Positions 22,001-34,843 of a stretch of DNA of 64,000 nt are shown piece after piece. The notes beneath the pieces were generated by a model that searched no databases, had not been told where the DNA came from, and worked only from the letters and a program-made list of their open reading frames with translations. A program made the translations under genes and the position numbers. Source of the DNA: Ziziphus jujuba (lineage: Eukaryota; Streptophyta; Magnoliopsida; Rosales; Rhamnaceae); contig NC_083383.1 of the NCBI RefSeq assembly GCF_031755915.1, positions 4,096,001 to 4,160,000 of the forward strand, given 5' to 3'. The first letter of the stretch is position 1. Each line of letters begins with the position of its first letter.

Positions 22001-25000
22001 AATTTTCTTGGGGTTAGACATTTAAATTATTTGGGATGAGACTTGGATGATGGTGCTAATGTCAAACTGTTCTTTAGTTAATTTATTCAACTAGACAGAT
22101 ATGTCAACCACTGTGAGGTTCTTCATAATCATTTATGATGCAATGAACTTTATATATAAATTCCATCTTCAGTGTGGATGGAAGCTTTGTTGAACTTGAT
22201 TAAGGTTGCAAGGTGCAAAATACTAAATTCTTTTCATTTTAAAATAGAAATCTATACCTTTTCTATTTCATATATTCATGGTATGTTCAACTTTGCAGAG
22301 TGATGCAGAGAAAATGTGCAGGATTTTTAAGGCTGCTACTGGGGAACATAGTTGTAGACAAGGTTTAATGCGATGTGGTTTTTGTGGAGGACCACCAAAT
22401 TCTTTTAAGATCCTATCTTCTGAGCCGGACAGTGTTAGAGGGAAAAGCTTGGGTGACTTGGATTTGGCTAGAAGAAAGGTAAGATTTTGGTTGTTTTTGT
22501 ATAACTAACTTGGTTTTCGGGTTATTCATGCATCCACATCCAGTTGTTATTAACTGGCTTTATTTTCACTTGATCTGACAATTGTGTTTGTTTTACTTGT
22601 AGGTAACTGTTCAATTCATGATAAATTATTAAAAGAGGGATGTTTTGTGAGTCCCTAAAGAAAAGCTATGTTGTTTTAGTTTATTGCATCTTCAAAGCAG
22701 TTCTGCCTCCATGAGTTCTACGAAATTATTATGTGTTCTTGTTATGTTGCTTTGTTCTAGCAGCCTTTCTAGCTTTTTCTTAAATAATGAGGTATTTTTG
22801 TGGGTGATAGTCTCTCCAATATTATTTTAGACAATTATTTAAAATTCATGTGAGAAGCCTCCACCAGTAGGTGTAAACAAGTGGCTTGGAGCCTTCGGTG
22901 CTTTGTGAAATCCTTATCTGCAGTGTATTTAAAAATTCATTTTATTTCAGAATGCAATTGCTCTTCTCAAGGTTTTTGCTGTTTCAGAATTTACCTTATG
23001 TATTAGTGTTTTTTTTTTTTTTTTTTTTTCTCCGGGTGAATGTGTTAGTGTTTGAGTTCAATGTGAGTTATAAAAGAAATTATGTGAAAAACAGTGTGAC
23101 CTAATTATATGGCTTGTTTCATGCAGGAATGTGCTGCTGCTTTTGTCTTTTTTAAGACTCGCTATGCTGCTGTTGTTGCTTCTCAGGTTCTTCAGTCGTC
23201 AAATCCCATGTCATGGGTGACAGACATGGCTCCAGATCCACATGATGTTTATTGGTCCAACCTTTGGATACCATATGGTCAACTGTGGATCCGCAAGATA
23301 GCAACGCTTATGGCTGCAATTGCTTTCATGCTAGTGTTTCTTATTCCTGTCACTGTTGTACAAGGCCTGACTCAACTCGAGCAGCTTCAGCAAACATTTC
23401 CTTTCCTTAGAGGAATTTTGAAGAAGTAAATATTGCCTAGATGACCAGTTATCATGTTTATTATCTAAGCTATTCTATAATGCTCTGAACTGAACTATCA
23501 CTATTCTTATCGTGCAGGAAATATTTTAGCCAGTTGGTAACAGGTTACCTACCAAGTGTGATTTTGATTTTAGCATTTTATGCGGTTCCACCAACCATGA
23601 TGCTATTTTCAGCAGCGGAGGGGTGCATCTCCCGCAGTGGGAGGAAAAAGAGTGCATGCTGCAAAGTCTTGTACTTCACAATCTGGAATGTCTTTTTTGT
23701 TAATGTCTTTACAGGGTCTGTTATCCGACAATTGCGTGTATTTTCTAGTGTGAAAGACATACCTGCCCAACTTGCCAATGCAATTCCATTACAGGTGATA
23801 TGTCTTTCTTCTAAAATATATTTAATTAAATATATATAAGGATTCCCTGATTATGGATTTCAATTTTATTTTTTTATCTATGATTATGATTTTGCTAGTT
23901 TATGTGCATTTTTAAAGTGCTCATTATTTTATTCTACTGTGATCTGATTTGGATATAGTATCCAACATAAATGATCAATCCTTCTATTATGGATGTTAAA
24001 AATTTATGTTTCTGTAATTGTTGCCCCTTAATATGAATTTAAAGGGTTATTGATTACTGAATGTAAGGCTCCATAAAGTGTCTTTTTATTATAAAAGAAT
24101 CCTAATGGTAATATAATTCATTGGTAGGTTTAGTTTATGGTTGGCAGAGGGATACTTCCACCATAGTTTATTTGCGTATTGACTAGGCCAAAAATACAAG
24201 AGAGAAGATTCTTGCGAAAATAATTGTATTTTGATCTTTATGTTTCCTTAAGGAAGCTTAGAATTTCATTATTAGCTATTAATTATGCTTGTGTATTTGA
24301 AATTTTCAGACTAGCTTCTTCATGACCTATGTTTTATCATCTGGTTGGGCAAGCTTGTCATGCGAAGTAATGCAACTATTTCCTCTTCTTTGCAATGTGA
24401 TTAAAAAGTGGATACTTAGAATCAAGGATGATTCACCTGAGGGCACAATGTCTTTTCCTTACCATACTGAAATGCCAAGAGTCCTACTGTTTGGATTCCT
24501 TGGCTTCACCTGTTCCATCTTGGTGCCCCTAATGTTGCCCTTCTTGCTGGTTTACTTTGTACTTGCTTACTTTGTATATCGAAACCAGGTGAGCACTTCC
24601 CTCTTAACCTTTTTTTTTTTTTTTTTGGGTCCTGTTTTCTTATACGTTCTTATGCCAGTAAATAGAATTTATGCATCTTGTACTTGATCTAAATTTTTTG
24701 GTCATGCATCAACTGTCTTGTTTACAACATTTTCAATCTTTGTGCATAAGCAAGTGTTAATAGTAAAAATTCTTTTATTAGCCCATGTTTTGAGACGGAT
24801 CCATCCCACTAAATAACCAATATACATGTATATATAGAAGTTAAATAAATAGAAAAACCATAAATAAGTCAAGGCTTGCGTTGGACACATTGACCTTAAG
24901 ACGAATTACGGCCCATAAAGGTGTTTATGTATAGATGGCGCCCATCTCTTAGGATATAATGATTTCAATCATGTGAAAGTAGCACTCTAAGGCTTCCTAT

Positions 25001-25844
25001 GTTCATAAGTAGGTGTTCCTAGTAACAATTCTTTCACAATGCAACTGTTGACAAATGTTTTCCATCCTATTTTTTCAACTGATTGCTTATTTGATGGTTA
25101 CTTCTGTTTTTCTCTTTTCTAATAATTTCTTTTCCTTTCAGTGCTTACTATTATCTTTAGGTGGGGGACAATAATTTGCCATTTTTCTTATTGTTGTTTT
25201 TTCTTTTTTTCTTTTTTATTTTCCTTGGGGTAATTTCAGATACTCAATGTTTATGTTTCAAAATATGAAAGTGGAGGACAGTTTTGGCCCATTGTCCACA
25301 ATACAACAATCTTCTCATTGGTTTTCATGCAAGTAATTGCTCTTGGGGTTTTTGGACTAAGAAAATCGCCAGTGGCTTCAGGCTTCACCATTCCACTGTT
25401 TATTGGTACTCTTCTATTTTATGAGTATTGCCGGCAGCGATTTCTCCCAATATTTAGGAACCATGCTGCAGAGGTAATGATTTAAAATGGGGACTTCAGA
25501 TTTGTTTGTTTTTGTTTATATCCATGCAGTGCTAGTATGTTTGATGAGTGGCCTTTTTACAGATTCTTATTAAGATGGATCGACGAGATGAGCAGTCAGG
25601 GAAGATGGAAGAGATTTATCAACAGTTGCGTTCAGCTTATACCCATACAGAAACTTGTAATGACTCACGTAGATCCGAAATATCTAATCATCACGAGAAA
25701 GCAGACAGCATTCCAGATCCAGAACATGTGAAGCCAGGTTTGATTCATCCAACGCTTGGGAGAGTTCCTGTATCTGGAATAAGAGATGTAATTGCCTGGT
25801 TGTCTTTGCTTTTCACTTTTCAGGGAAAAAACTTGGCCAAATAA
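19012..25844 (+). CDS. OSCA/CSC1-like cation channel, RXW8 type, 10 exons, 750 aa
   Basis: Members of this family (DUF221, structurally related to TMEM16/TMC) are hyperosmolality- or stretch-gated cation channels in plant membranes. Exons are 19012-19292, 20273-20419, 20770-20833, 20953-21162, 22299-22478, 23127-23425, 23518-23794, 24310-24588, 25240-25473 and 25563-25844. All are GT..AG and phases agree through to the stop (751 codons). The N-terminus MELSALLTSAGINTAICTIL is the first membrane segment of the RXW8 subgroup. Membrane segments follow around residues 85-115 and 143-165. A cytosolic loop (about 166-340) contains VLVRAIPWNP, a CRQGLMRCGFCGG cysteine stretch and APDPHDVYWSNLW. The channel-forming hydrophobic block (about 350-650) includes GYLPSVILILAFYAVPP and QTSFFMTYVLSSGWASLS. 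The length is usual for the family. The start fits the family N-terminus. Decayed F-box genes flank it on both sides. Subfamily placement (OSCA2 clade) is from memory of the N-terminus. Confidence 0.92.
22999..23053 (-). mobile_element. poly-T/GGGTGAA micro-insertion in OSCA intron 5
   Basis: tgtattagtgttt (22999-23011) and tgtgttagtgttt (23041-23053) match at 12 of 13 positions. They flank a T-tract ending CTCCGGGTGAA, that is TTCACCC-GGAG-A(n) on the minus strand. It lies in the intron ending at 23126. Confidence 0.65.
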
Positions 25845-26092
25845 TTGGAATTGGATCATGGGCTGTCCATCACAGTTTAGAATAGCAGAATTTTACAAGA
25901 AGTAAATTGAGCATCTCTTATTTGTACATACTCAACATGTTAATGTGCAAATTCTCATACGCCCGCCATCATGCCGATGGCACTTGAAGAAGGACTGGAG
26001 AAAATGTACAGGTAGGTAGTAGGACAAATTAGCAGAAAAATGCAGTGTTGCTTAGGCATACGGATGAGGAACTCTTTCCTATTCAAAAATTC

Positions 26093-26123
<31 letters not shown>

Positions 26124-26330
26124 AAACCGTGTGAAGGCAGAACTGGTAGCAGAAATTTTGTACGATACAGACAAAAAACATTGATATTTCATGTAGTGAG
26201 CGCGATGAATGATGTTATTAAAACCATTTTTGCACAAGTGATAAGCGTGACAAGAGATACTCTGTTTAAGCAAGAGGCAAGCAGTAGCAAATTCTGCAGA
26301 AACCGTATGAGGTGTCTATCCGAGAATAAA
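25845..26330 (+). other. probable 3' untranslated region of the OSCA gene
   Basis: No other gene is seen between the OSCA stop and an AATAAA at 26325-26330, the first good polyadenylation-like hexamer after the stop. A 23-bp T-run at about 26099-26123 lies inside. Confidence 0.35.
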
Positions 26331-26699
26331 TAGAGCCAACAATGAGTGGATTATCTAGACGGATTTGTGTCTTAAGAGTCAGCCTAAAACCTTAAAATAA
26401 TAATCTTTCTTAAATGCAACATACCACAATAATGACCATAGTTCAAAAATAATACTAATAACATGTGACGATAATGTCCACAGTTCAAAATAATAATAAT
26501 AGTTGAATGTTCTTTTGATATATAAATGGCATCTGTACGTGTGATGAGCTCCCGGCTGGAGGAAAAGTCTGCTGATTCATAACCGAGAGGAGAAGATGTG
26601 TATACATCAGCAAACGGTGAAAGATCGAGATCCGAAAAGCTAGAACTTTCCGGCACTAATATAAGTTTCCTAAAAATTTACTGTAGTGACATTATTTTA

Positions 26700-28031
26700 T
26701 CAGCCAAAAAATTTAATGTACACAGTTAGAGATACATGTTTGGCAATGACTTTTCATTCATGGCTCGAATGCTTACTATTTTTATCAGATGTAAGAAATG
26801 GGTAGGGGCACCTGCAAATCAAAATAACTTAATTAGCAACCGATAATCAACATTAAATAGGATAATATAATTTGTAAAATTTTTGGATACGAAATTAAAT
26901 ATCTTAACGATCCAAGGATTAGGAACAAAACCAAAATGGTGCCGAAGTAGTTTTCATATCGTAAACTTGGTTGATTATCTTTTTTTTTTTATTTCAAGTC
27001 GTAGATTGTAGATTCCAATACTATAAGTAACAGTCAAATCCGGATTTTGAATTTTTATTTATAAAGTAGATTGAATTATCCCTCAAATCTGGTAAATCCG
27101 AAGTATTGATTTCCAAAATTCTCTGATTCCATAACAAACAAAAGCTCTCCCATTGATTCCACAAGAAAAGACATTTCACCTACCGGAAAAACATGGGAGC
27201 TTAGCGACCAACGCACTGTAGGAGAAAATACACGTCCCATGACAAATTTTGGAAAACGACCACGAAATCCCAAACATGAACCAAGCCTCTAAGGTTAATG
27301 CAAACAGTAAAGCATTATGGGAAGATTATATCCACGTAGACGTGATATAGATGTGTATCATATAATTTAGTCCAAGTTTCATCTGTACCCTTTATGAATG
27401 CAAGTCTATCCCAAAATAATCCATATATGACAACCACCAAAAAGCTTCTCATATTACTGTAGAAATGAGGGGGGATTATGGCTTTACAAATACAATCCTC
27501 CTTACTTCTTGTCCTTCTTGTCCTTCTTGTCCTTCTTGTTTTGTTATTGGACTTAATGGACGTGGTGATGATGGTGGGAAGAGGGATTGTACATGGTGAA
27601 AATGGATAAACAATAAATGGCTTTCTTGATAACTTGCTTACGATCACCAACCATCCCTCTAATGATCCCACGACCTTATAATCAGAAGGGTGGTGGTGTG
27701 GATGCACGTTGATATTGTAAAACTTATTCTCTGTAAGATTGAAGAAGGGCGGGAGTCCATGAGTATTGGTTTTGGCCCCTTGAGGCCTTTGAGGAAGCAT
27801 GAGCCATGGAGACTGGGGTAATGGAACAAAAGTTGGAGAAGCATTGAAGGATCTCGCTGCCTTATTCCATGAAGATACATGATATTACCAAGTTCTTTTA
27901 CTATCAAATCCACCATTTCCTCTGGAAGCTCAGACCATGGCCTCCACCACGAAGATACATGATATTACCAAGTATTTTTACTATCAACTCCACCATTTCC
28001 TCTGGAAGCTCAGACCATGGCCTCCACCGTG
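26700..28031 (-). pseudogene. F-box/DUF295 (KIB-like) protein gene, frameshifted (copy 2)
   Basis: Read on the minus strand, it opens with F-box-like ELPEEMVDLIVKELGNIMYLH. Coding then resumes in another frame as WNKAARSFNASPTFVPLPQS, so the centre of the F-box (about the R-F-R-x-V-C-x-S part) is deleted with a frame change. A long open stretch follows to about 27320 (PWLMLPQRPQGAKTNTHGLP, FNLTENKFYNINV, VVGSLEGWLVIVSK, FIKGTDETWTKL). Then further shifts lead to a VESMGELLFVM segment. This order (F-box, mid-domain GS-x-GWL, DUF295 ESMGELL) is typical of the family, which normally acts as an SCF substrate adaptor. It has an 80-bp duplication at its 5' end. It is broken and unlikely to make a full protein. 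Confidence 0.75.
27872..28031. repeat. 80-bp tandem duplication at the F-box start
   Basis: Two 80-bp units (27872-27951 and 27952-28031) differ at only a few bases. They cover the codons for ELPEEMVDLIVKELGNIMYL, so the F-box N-terminal half is present twice. The high identity indicates a recent event. Confidence 0.9.
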
Positions 28032-28039
28032 AATAAGAG

Positions 28040-29040
28040 CTTATACGCAACCGAAGCTTTTTGTGCTGCATATATAGCAAAATAAAAAAAATAAAAAAAT
28101 AAAAAAAAAATCTCCAAATTAAAAGCTGAAAATGATTTGGCCTATGTCTTACGTTTATATAGAGAAACGAGAAGCGGAAATCACCCAGCAGAATCCCTGT
28201 GACCTAAGGAAATAGAAACCAGATTGATATGTGTTATTATTTTATTAGTTTATATTTAGTTGTATTTTTTAAATATTTACTTATCTATATTAATTTTTAA
28301 ATTAATTTTACTTATCTTACTTTTAAAGATTTATATTTATCTACATTTTAGGTTATACCATTTACAATAGTTTTAATACAGGTTAGAGTTACAAATAATA
28401 TCTTTCAAAAAAACTTTTAAAAAAAATTGCCATTCGTTCAAAAAAAAAAAAAAAGAAAAGAAAAGAAAAAAAAAGAGTTACTAATAATATAGTATTACAA
28501 ATTAATATATCTTAAAAATATAAAAAGTGAATCTAATAAAATAATACTTTATTAATTGTTTGAGAAATTAAGCATGCTTAAATGATAAAAGATTACCATC
28601 TATAAAATTTTTAAAATGAAGTTTTTTGTTTCTTAATCAAACTTATAGGCTTTAGCTGGATGAGAAACCACCAAAACCTTAACACCAAAAAAAAAAAATA
28701 ATAATAATAATAATAATGTCCTTACTAAAAGAGCTCTAAACCCACTATAATAAGATTGAGAGCTTTTAAAAAGCTAAGGAAAAGAAAATGCTAAGCATCC
28801 TCCCTGTCGAGACACAACAACACCATAAATGCCAGTGGGCTTCACCCAAAGAAAAATAAAAATAAAAATAAATAAATTAAATTAAATTTGCAGACAACTT
28901 CATCTTGAAAAATAAAAGTGATACATAAATTTTAAGCTTAATAGAATACACATTAAGAAAGCAACGTCTCAAAAGAAAAGGAACCGTGTTCATCTGAATA
29001 GGCTATGAAAAAAATATACAAGTTCATTGCATCTTAAGGT
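28040..29040. other. AT-rich intergenic DNA
   Basis: No gene is seen. It includes the 28385-28490 insertion and (AAT)n at about 28692-28716. Confidence 0.55.
28385..28490 (+). mobile_element. 72-bp A-tailed insertion with 17-bp target-site repeat
   Basis: agagttacaaataatat (28385-28401) and agagttactaataatat (28474-28490) match at 16 of 17 positions. They flank a 72-bp insert that ends gccattcgttc followed by a long A/GAAAA tract, as expected for a truncated retroposon with a poly-A tail. Confidence 0.7.
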
Positions 29041-29092
29041 TATGCAGTTCAATGTACAGAGAGCAAAATCAATCTTTTACATCAATTTCTTG

Positions 29093-30355
29093 TTAGGTAT
29101 CTTGTACCGATGCAGAGTTTTCTCCATTGTCAATATGTTTCAATAAACTTTTCCACAGCCACACTATTTGCATCAACCCACCGTTGGCAACATGCAAAAA
29201 AAATACCTGTCCTCGTATCCCCAAATATGTTGACATGAACTTAACAACAACAAACAAACAACTTATACCTATAAAATGCCAATCCAACTCCTTTTCCTGT
29301 CAACAAAAACATACCATTAAAATGTTACTCATATTGTGGTTTAAAAAAAAAAAAAAGAAAAAAAAAAAGAGGAACAAATCACAAAAATAGTTCACAACTC
29401 ATTAATTCAAATGAAATATGATATTCATTAAACACAGGAGAAGATGGTGATAAGTATAAAACATACCTCTGAGGGGTTGAACTTGAACACTTGTTGACAT
29501 GTTTCGTTCAAAAGGTCGGCTATCAAGCAGCCAACAAAGAGACCAAAGGGTATCATCAATTCCTGGTTTCTGGAGATGGAAAATAAGAAATCCGATAACG
29601 AGCTAGTAATCAAATATACCATCAGAGACCATTTCAATGCTTTCTGTCCGAGGAAAAGCAGTCGACCCACCAGAATATCCACTGCCTTCTTCCGATCAAG
29701 ATCCTTAACTGAATTGGGAATGGCTTCCCACAACTTCTCCTTTACAGTACCAATTTGCAATTTGACCTTACTTGGCTCGCCAAACTCTGACATTGAAACT
29801 TTCATACAACATGTGGACAAGGCCTCCTTATGGATGCATGGCCGTTGGTACCTTTGGAATTGCCATGGTTTCTGTTTAAAAACTTTAATCTGTTCCCCCA
29901 AACAAACAAACAAAAAATTGACTTATGTACAAGTTCAAATTCAACATCTCTTTATAATTATTTGTTTCAAATAGTTACTTCAATATCATATTAAATAGCT
30001 ACCAAACATTTTATGCATTCCTGAATTTCCTAATTGTTCTTATCAATATTTGAAATTTGAAATCATATAAAGACTGAACCAAAAGCCACAGTTTTATTCG
30101 AGTCTTCATTTACAACGTTACCAATTCAACTTCAGCTCAAGTTTCACATACAGAACCGTAAAAAAAATCGATATTTATCATATCTTTTAACTTTTGACTT
30201 CAACGAATAAAGCACTAACAATGATTCTTATCTCCAATTCCACAGAAAATAAAATAATACTAACAATAATAATAATAATAAGTAAGAAATGGTACTGGAA
30301 ATTTCGGAGCCGGCGAAGGAGGCAATGAAACGGAAGCTGGTATTGAAAGCGCCAT
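29093..30355 (-). CDS. small predicted plastid membrane protein, 3 exons, 228 aa, function unknown
   Basis: Exons on the minus strand are 30355-30296, 29889-29467 and 29296-29093, with GT..AG introns in phase 0. The N-terminus MALSIPASVSLPPSPAPKFP is rich in Ser/Ala/Pro and low in acidic residues, as in chloroplast transit peptides. A soluble segment with KEKLWEAIPNSVKDLDRKKA follows (about residues 75-105). Three hydrophobic stretches come next: about 107-130 (VGRLLFLGQKALKWSLMVYL), 137-157 (PFGLFVGCLIADLL), and near 170-200 (IGISCLFVVVKFMSTYLG then VFFLHVANGGLMQIVWLW). I do not recognise the family with certainty. The continuous frame across all exons and the conserved-looking motifs argue it is real. 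The third exon could be spliced again at GGACAG|GTATTT, which would shorten the end. ATG at 30355 is the first in-frame start. Confidence 0.65.
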
Positions 30356-30419
30356 TCGCACTGTGCTACTTCTTCTTCACTTGCGCTTTCTCGTCATTGT
30401 CTGTCTAGGGTTCAAACTT

Positions 30420-33400
30420 CTAACCGATTGCCGCTTCTGCAAACCTTAACTTTCCTCTTGGCTCGGTGTATATCAGGGTAGCGTTGGGCCACCCTATTTG
30501 GATCGAAAGTACTTGAAATTGTCCTCAATCATTTTCGGCCTCTCTCTTTGGAACTTGAAAACATAAGCCCAACCCATTAATAAACAAGCCCTCTATACAA
30601 TCTCCTAAAGCCCAATGAAAAAGGCCTGGATGAATTTAGACAACCCAGACCAAACAAATGTACTACAAAACTCAAGCCGCAGGCCGTCCCCGCAGTATAT
30701 TTTTAATAAAACAATAATTAATAAAGAATGGGTACATTCTTTGATTAAAATATTATAATTTACAATCAGTAATTAAAAGTTATTTTTTATAATCTAGAAG
30801 CTAACAAATTTTTTAAGTTTTAATTTTTGTTTTTGGAATGTATAGAGATATAAAAGAATGTATTTAGAACACGCACTTTTGCTGGGCAGAGCTCAGAAAA
30901 TATATACCAGTAGTATTAGTTTGATTAGATATACAAGATATATTTGAGCGAGCTTGCTGTTTATGTCCTCAGAAGGAATAAATAAATTCCTTATAGCTAT
31001 CAGCAGATGAAATTAGACAAATTAATAAGATAAGCAATGGAATATATATAGAACAAGATATTATATACATAGGAAGAAGTAAGAACTATCATCATCTTAA
31101 ATTCTTTATCCTAGTTTGGAAAACCAATAGAAAAGTTGAAAGAGCTAGCCACAACCCATTGTCCCAAAAAAAACAAGAAACCCACGGCAATCTCTTTTTG
31201 TTCGTCTCGTAACTGCCATTTGTAAATAATTCATATTTATTTTATTCATGTTATTGGGGACGATGATGGTCAGCTTGCAATCCTTAATTCATATTTATTA
31301 ATATAACAAAAAGTAGGTTGTCAGGTCTAAAGCAGCATAATTAAAATTTTATAAATAATTTTTTTATGTTATGCTAGCGAGTGAGTGTCATTATCACTGC
31401 ATAAAAAAAAAAAAAAAAACAAAAACAGAAATAGAGAGAAATGGCACTGGGGATTGGTTTTAGAAATTAATATTATTAGAGAATGGAAAAAGCAGACAAA
31501 GGAAATCGTCGTCTGGCTGTTGTCAAGGCTATATTTGGCCTCAATCACGGTTGTTATTTTGTGTTTAATTAACAATATAATCCACCACGTCACCCTCAAG
31601 TTGACGGGAATGTGCAGCCTCCTCCAATTAATAAAAGTCAAATTCCAAATCTTGGTGTTTTCTTCTGGGTTTTTTCTCTTCTCCAAGGATATTCCTTCTA
31701 ACTTTACAGGGAGGATTTAGTCATACATATAGTCCTTGTTTTTAATTATTTCACATAATTATATATTAATTCTTAAAAATATCAACTAATTTGTGTTTCC
31801 TAGTTTTTTTTTTTTTTTTTCCTCATAAATGGAAATGTTCCATAGTTTGGATGGAATATTTTATGTGGTGTTCACTAGAATAATATATATATATATATAT
31901 AAATAAACATCGTTAAGTTACATGTATATGTGTGCAACATGAGCTAGCTTAGAGTTAATTGGTTTTTTATATATACCTATACAAGTGCCAGAAAAAGCAA
32001 TAGGCTCAGAATAACTAGCTAGTTCTGAATTCTAGCAACTCTGTAGAATAACTATTAGGAAATCTATTCTTTAACATATAATATTTTTACTTTTCCCAAC
32101 AAAAAAAAAAAAAGAAAAGAAAAGAAAACCTTACAGATCTCTTTTTTTTGAGATTGATGAGGTTCAAAAAGCGATAGTACTGAGTGCCTTCAAAAAACTA
32201 TCAATTAACCTCAAACTTTAAAATAATGAACTTTTATTTTATATACAAAATCTACTGTATGCATCGTGTGAATGGGTGAGGTTAGACTCAAGAAAGCAAT
32301 GATGCCAAAGTCATGATTTCACTTATATTAATCACTCGTTTAAAATGAGATTTGGTATGGCTTATGGGTCCTATATTTTGAATTGCTTGCTGAAAAAACA
32401 GCTATCAATTTCAATGTATGTCAACCGATTCAAACGAATCATGACCATGACATTACCAAACATTGCATTGTCAACACAAAGACAATATTTTGATCCAAAA
32501 TATTTTAGACCTAATCAATTATTGTACTCGTGCATAGTCAGCCCTTTCCTTTAATTTATGCCGACGGGAGAGGTTTTCAGACTTCTAATATTATCTTAAT
32601 TTCATCTTAAAACTGGGGTTAGCTAGGTATATAACTAATTTGAGTAATAAACACAGAAAAAGGATGCATGGTTCGTTAGGATGGTCAAAGTTGTTACCTA
32701 GCCATTTTTCATGTATCTACTTATATATATGAAATAACTGACTGCAATTATGTTGTTACTATCAGGGAACATTGCTCTAATATATTTCTCTTGTAGCTAG
32801 GGTTTTGGTCCATAGTCTTAGTCTTAGGGGGCTACTATGTCTTTCATAAGTGTGACAAGAAATGAATACAAGTTGCTGAAATGAAATCCAAAACTGGAAA
32901 AATTTGACTTGACAACTCCACAACAGATCTCCCCCCTTTCTTTTTGGTTCGAGAGAACTGCATGCAACATCAACAGCTATAGATTCTATCAACACACATT
33001 TGAAATCTTTAGACGAAACTTGATTTATGATTTAGGAAAGAAAAAGAGGGATATATGATATGGTACATTTATCCTCCATAAGGATTAAAAAATTAATGAA
33101 TAAAACCCCGCAAACTCTTACATGAAAACAGCTATCAAAACAGCTAAGCAAATTAGTTGTTAGGTGTAAGTTTTTCTTACGCATGACATTTTATTTCCAG
33201 CTCTCAATTGTGGTCATATAACTAGACAGCTAGTTTTCTGGACTTGACCTATCTTAAGCAGTTGATTTCAAAACCTATAAAAAAAAAAATGGAATTTTTC
33301 GCCATCAACAGTAAATGTCCGTATTTATAATTAATGCATGCGTTGAAGATATATCAGAAGAGCATGTGTATTTATTGACCATTATTCTTCTCTATCTTTT

Positions 33401-33900
33401 TGGTACAATAGTAGTATAGTAAAATTAGTTACTAACGTTATAACGGATTAAAAACTGTAACTTAATAACCAACAGACTAGATGGGTAGGCGCATTTCTTT
33501 ATGTGTTACCCAAAATGAACTTTGCAAGTCGATCAATATTTATAATATAAGAAATGTGTTCAAGAAAACACCTACCACTCTACTTTGTAAACTTTATTTC
33601 TAGAATTAACGATAAGCATGCATATATTTCTTCAGTCAAGTTATCCAGCTTCGATCGCTCCAATTTTCGACCAATTGCATACATTGCTTCACAAACACTG
33701 TCTAATTCAACATCAATATGAGAAAATTTTAGCCTGGAAAATATGTATGCATTCCACAAGAGAAGTAGCTCATTTTACACACAAACAATTTTGATCATAA
33801 ATTATTATACATTAGTCACAATCGGTGGAGCATAAGCATGGAATTAAAAAAGGCAAATAGTAGTACTACTGAATGAGTTGAATAATAATAATCGTTAGGG
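30420..33900. other. long intergenic region, no gene seen
   Basis: Mostly AT-rich. A moderately GC-rich patch at 30420-30690 (before the unknown membrane-protein gene) is probably its promoter or a transcribed leader remnant. No open frame elsewhere shows a domain. An A-run preceded by acttttcccaac lies at 32085-32128. Confidence 0.55.
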
Positions 33901-33979
33901 TTTGATCTTCCAAAAGAAAATTCATAAACTTTCCTTCCCTTTCTAGCTACAGATCTACATTACCATGTACACAGAATCT

Positions 33980-34812
33980 TTAGTGCGACCTCTGATAACT
34001 CAACTCATTGAAAAGTGATTCTTGTGGCATTATCTCTTGCTGTAAACCTTCATAGTCTGAGTTAGCTACAGGTTGATAAACCAAGGAACCCATCTCACCC
34101 CAAGTTCCTCCATTTCTATCAACATTATGCATTAAAGTAGCTTCATCCCCATACAAGAACTCCAGCCCATCTAATGTCCTCTGAGGGTTGTTGTACATTA
34201 CCATTTCCTCAAGCTCAGCCGAATAACAACTACTACTGTTATTATCTCCTTGCAACATCTCAGCATATGTATTGTACGGATGATCAAGTAGCGGTGCAAA
34301 TTGAGTACTGCTGGTAGTGTTGCTCGCTAAGACCGTAGGACCTGAAGATATAATAGATGGAATATTACTGGCCGCGGAGTCCTTCTCATAAACTTGTTTA
34401 GAGGAAGAGATACTCTCAATTGGGAATAGTTGATCACAACTGGATATTGTTCCATCATCATGGCTGATTGGTTGATGAGAAAATCTTCCTCCGAGCTTGA
34501 TAAGCAACTTTCTGAGAGATGCATGGTCATTGAAGGATGGTTCTTGGTTTGAATATTGGACTGCTGATGCTAGCAAAGGCAGCTCTGGCCAGTAAGGGTT
34601 TGGGCTGTTATTAATAATATTATTATTATCGGAAACCATGGAGTTTGATCCGGCCGTCCCTTTTTGCTTACTTCCTTTCCGAGCCTGTTGATCCTTACGC
34701 TGTTTACCAAGAAGCTTCTTCTTAAGCCTTGTGTTCCAGTAGTTCTTTATATCATTGTCAGTTCTCCCTGGTAATTGTGCTGCAATTATAGACCACCTAT
34801 AATAAACAACCC

Positions 34813-34843
<31 letters not shown>

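Noticed and set aside
27315..27800. 161-codon frame as a stand-alone gene
   Set aside because: It is the middle of the frameshifted F-box/DUF295 gene; its start and end coincide with frame changes.
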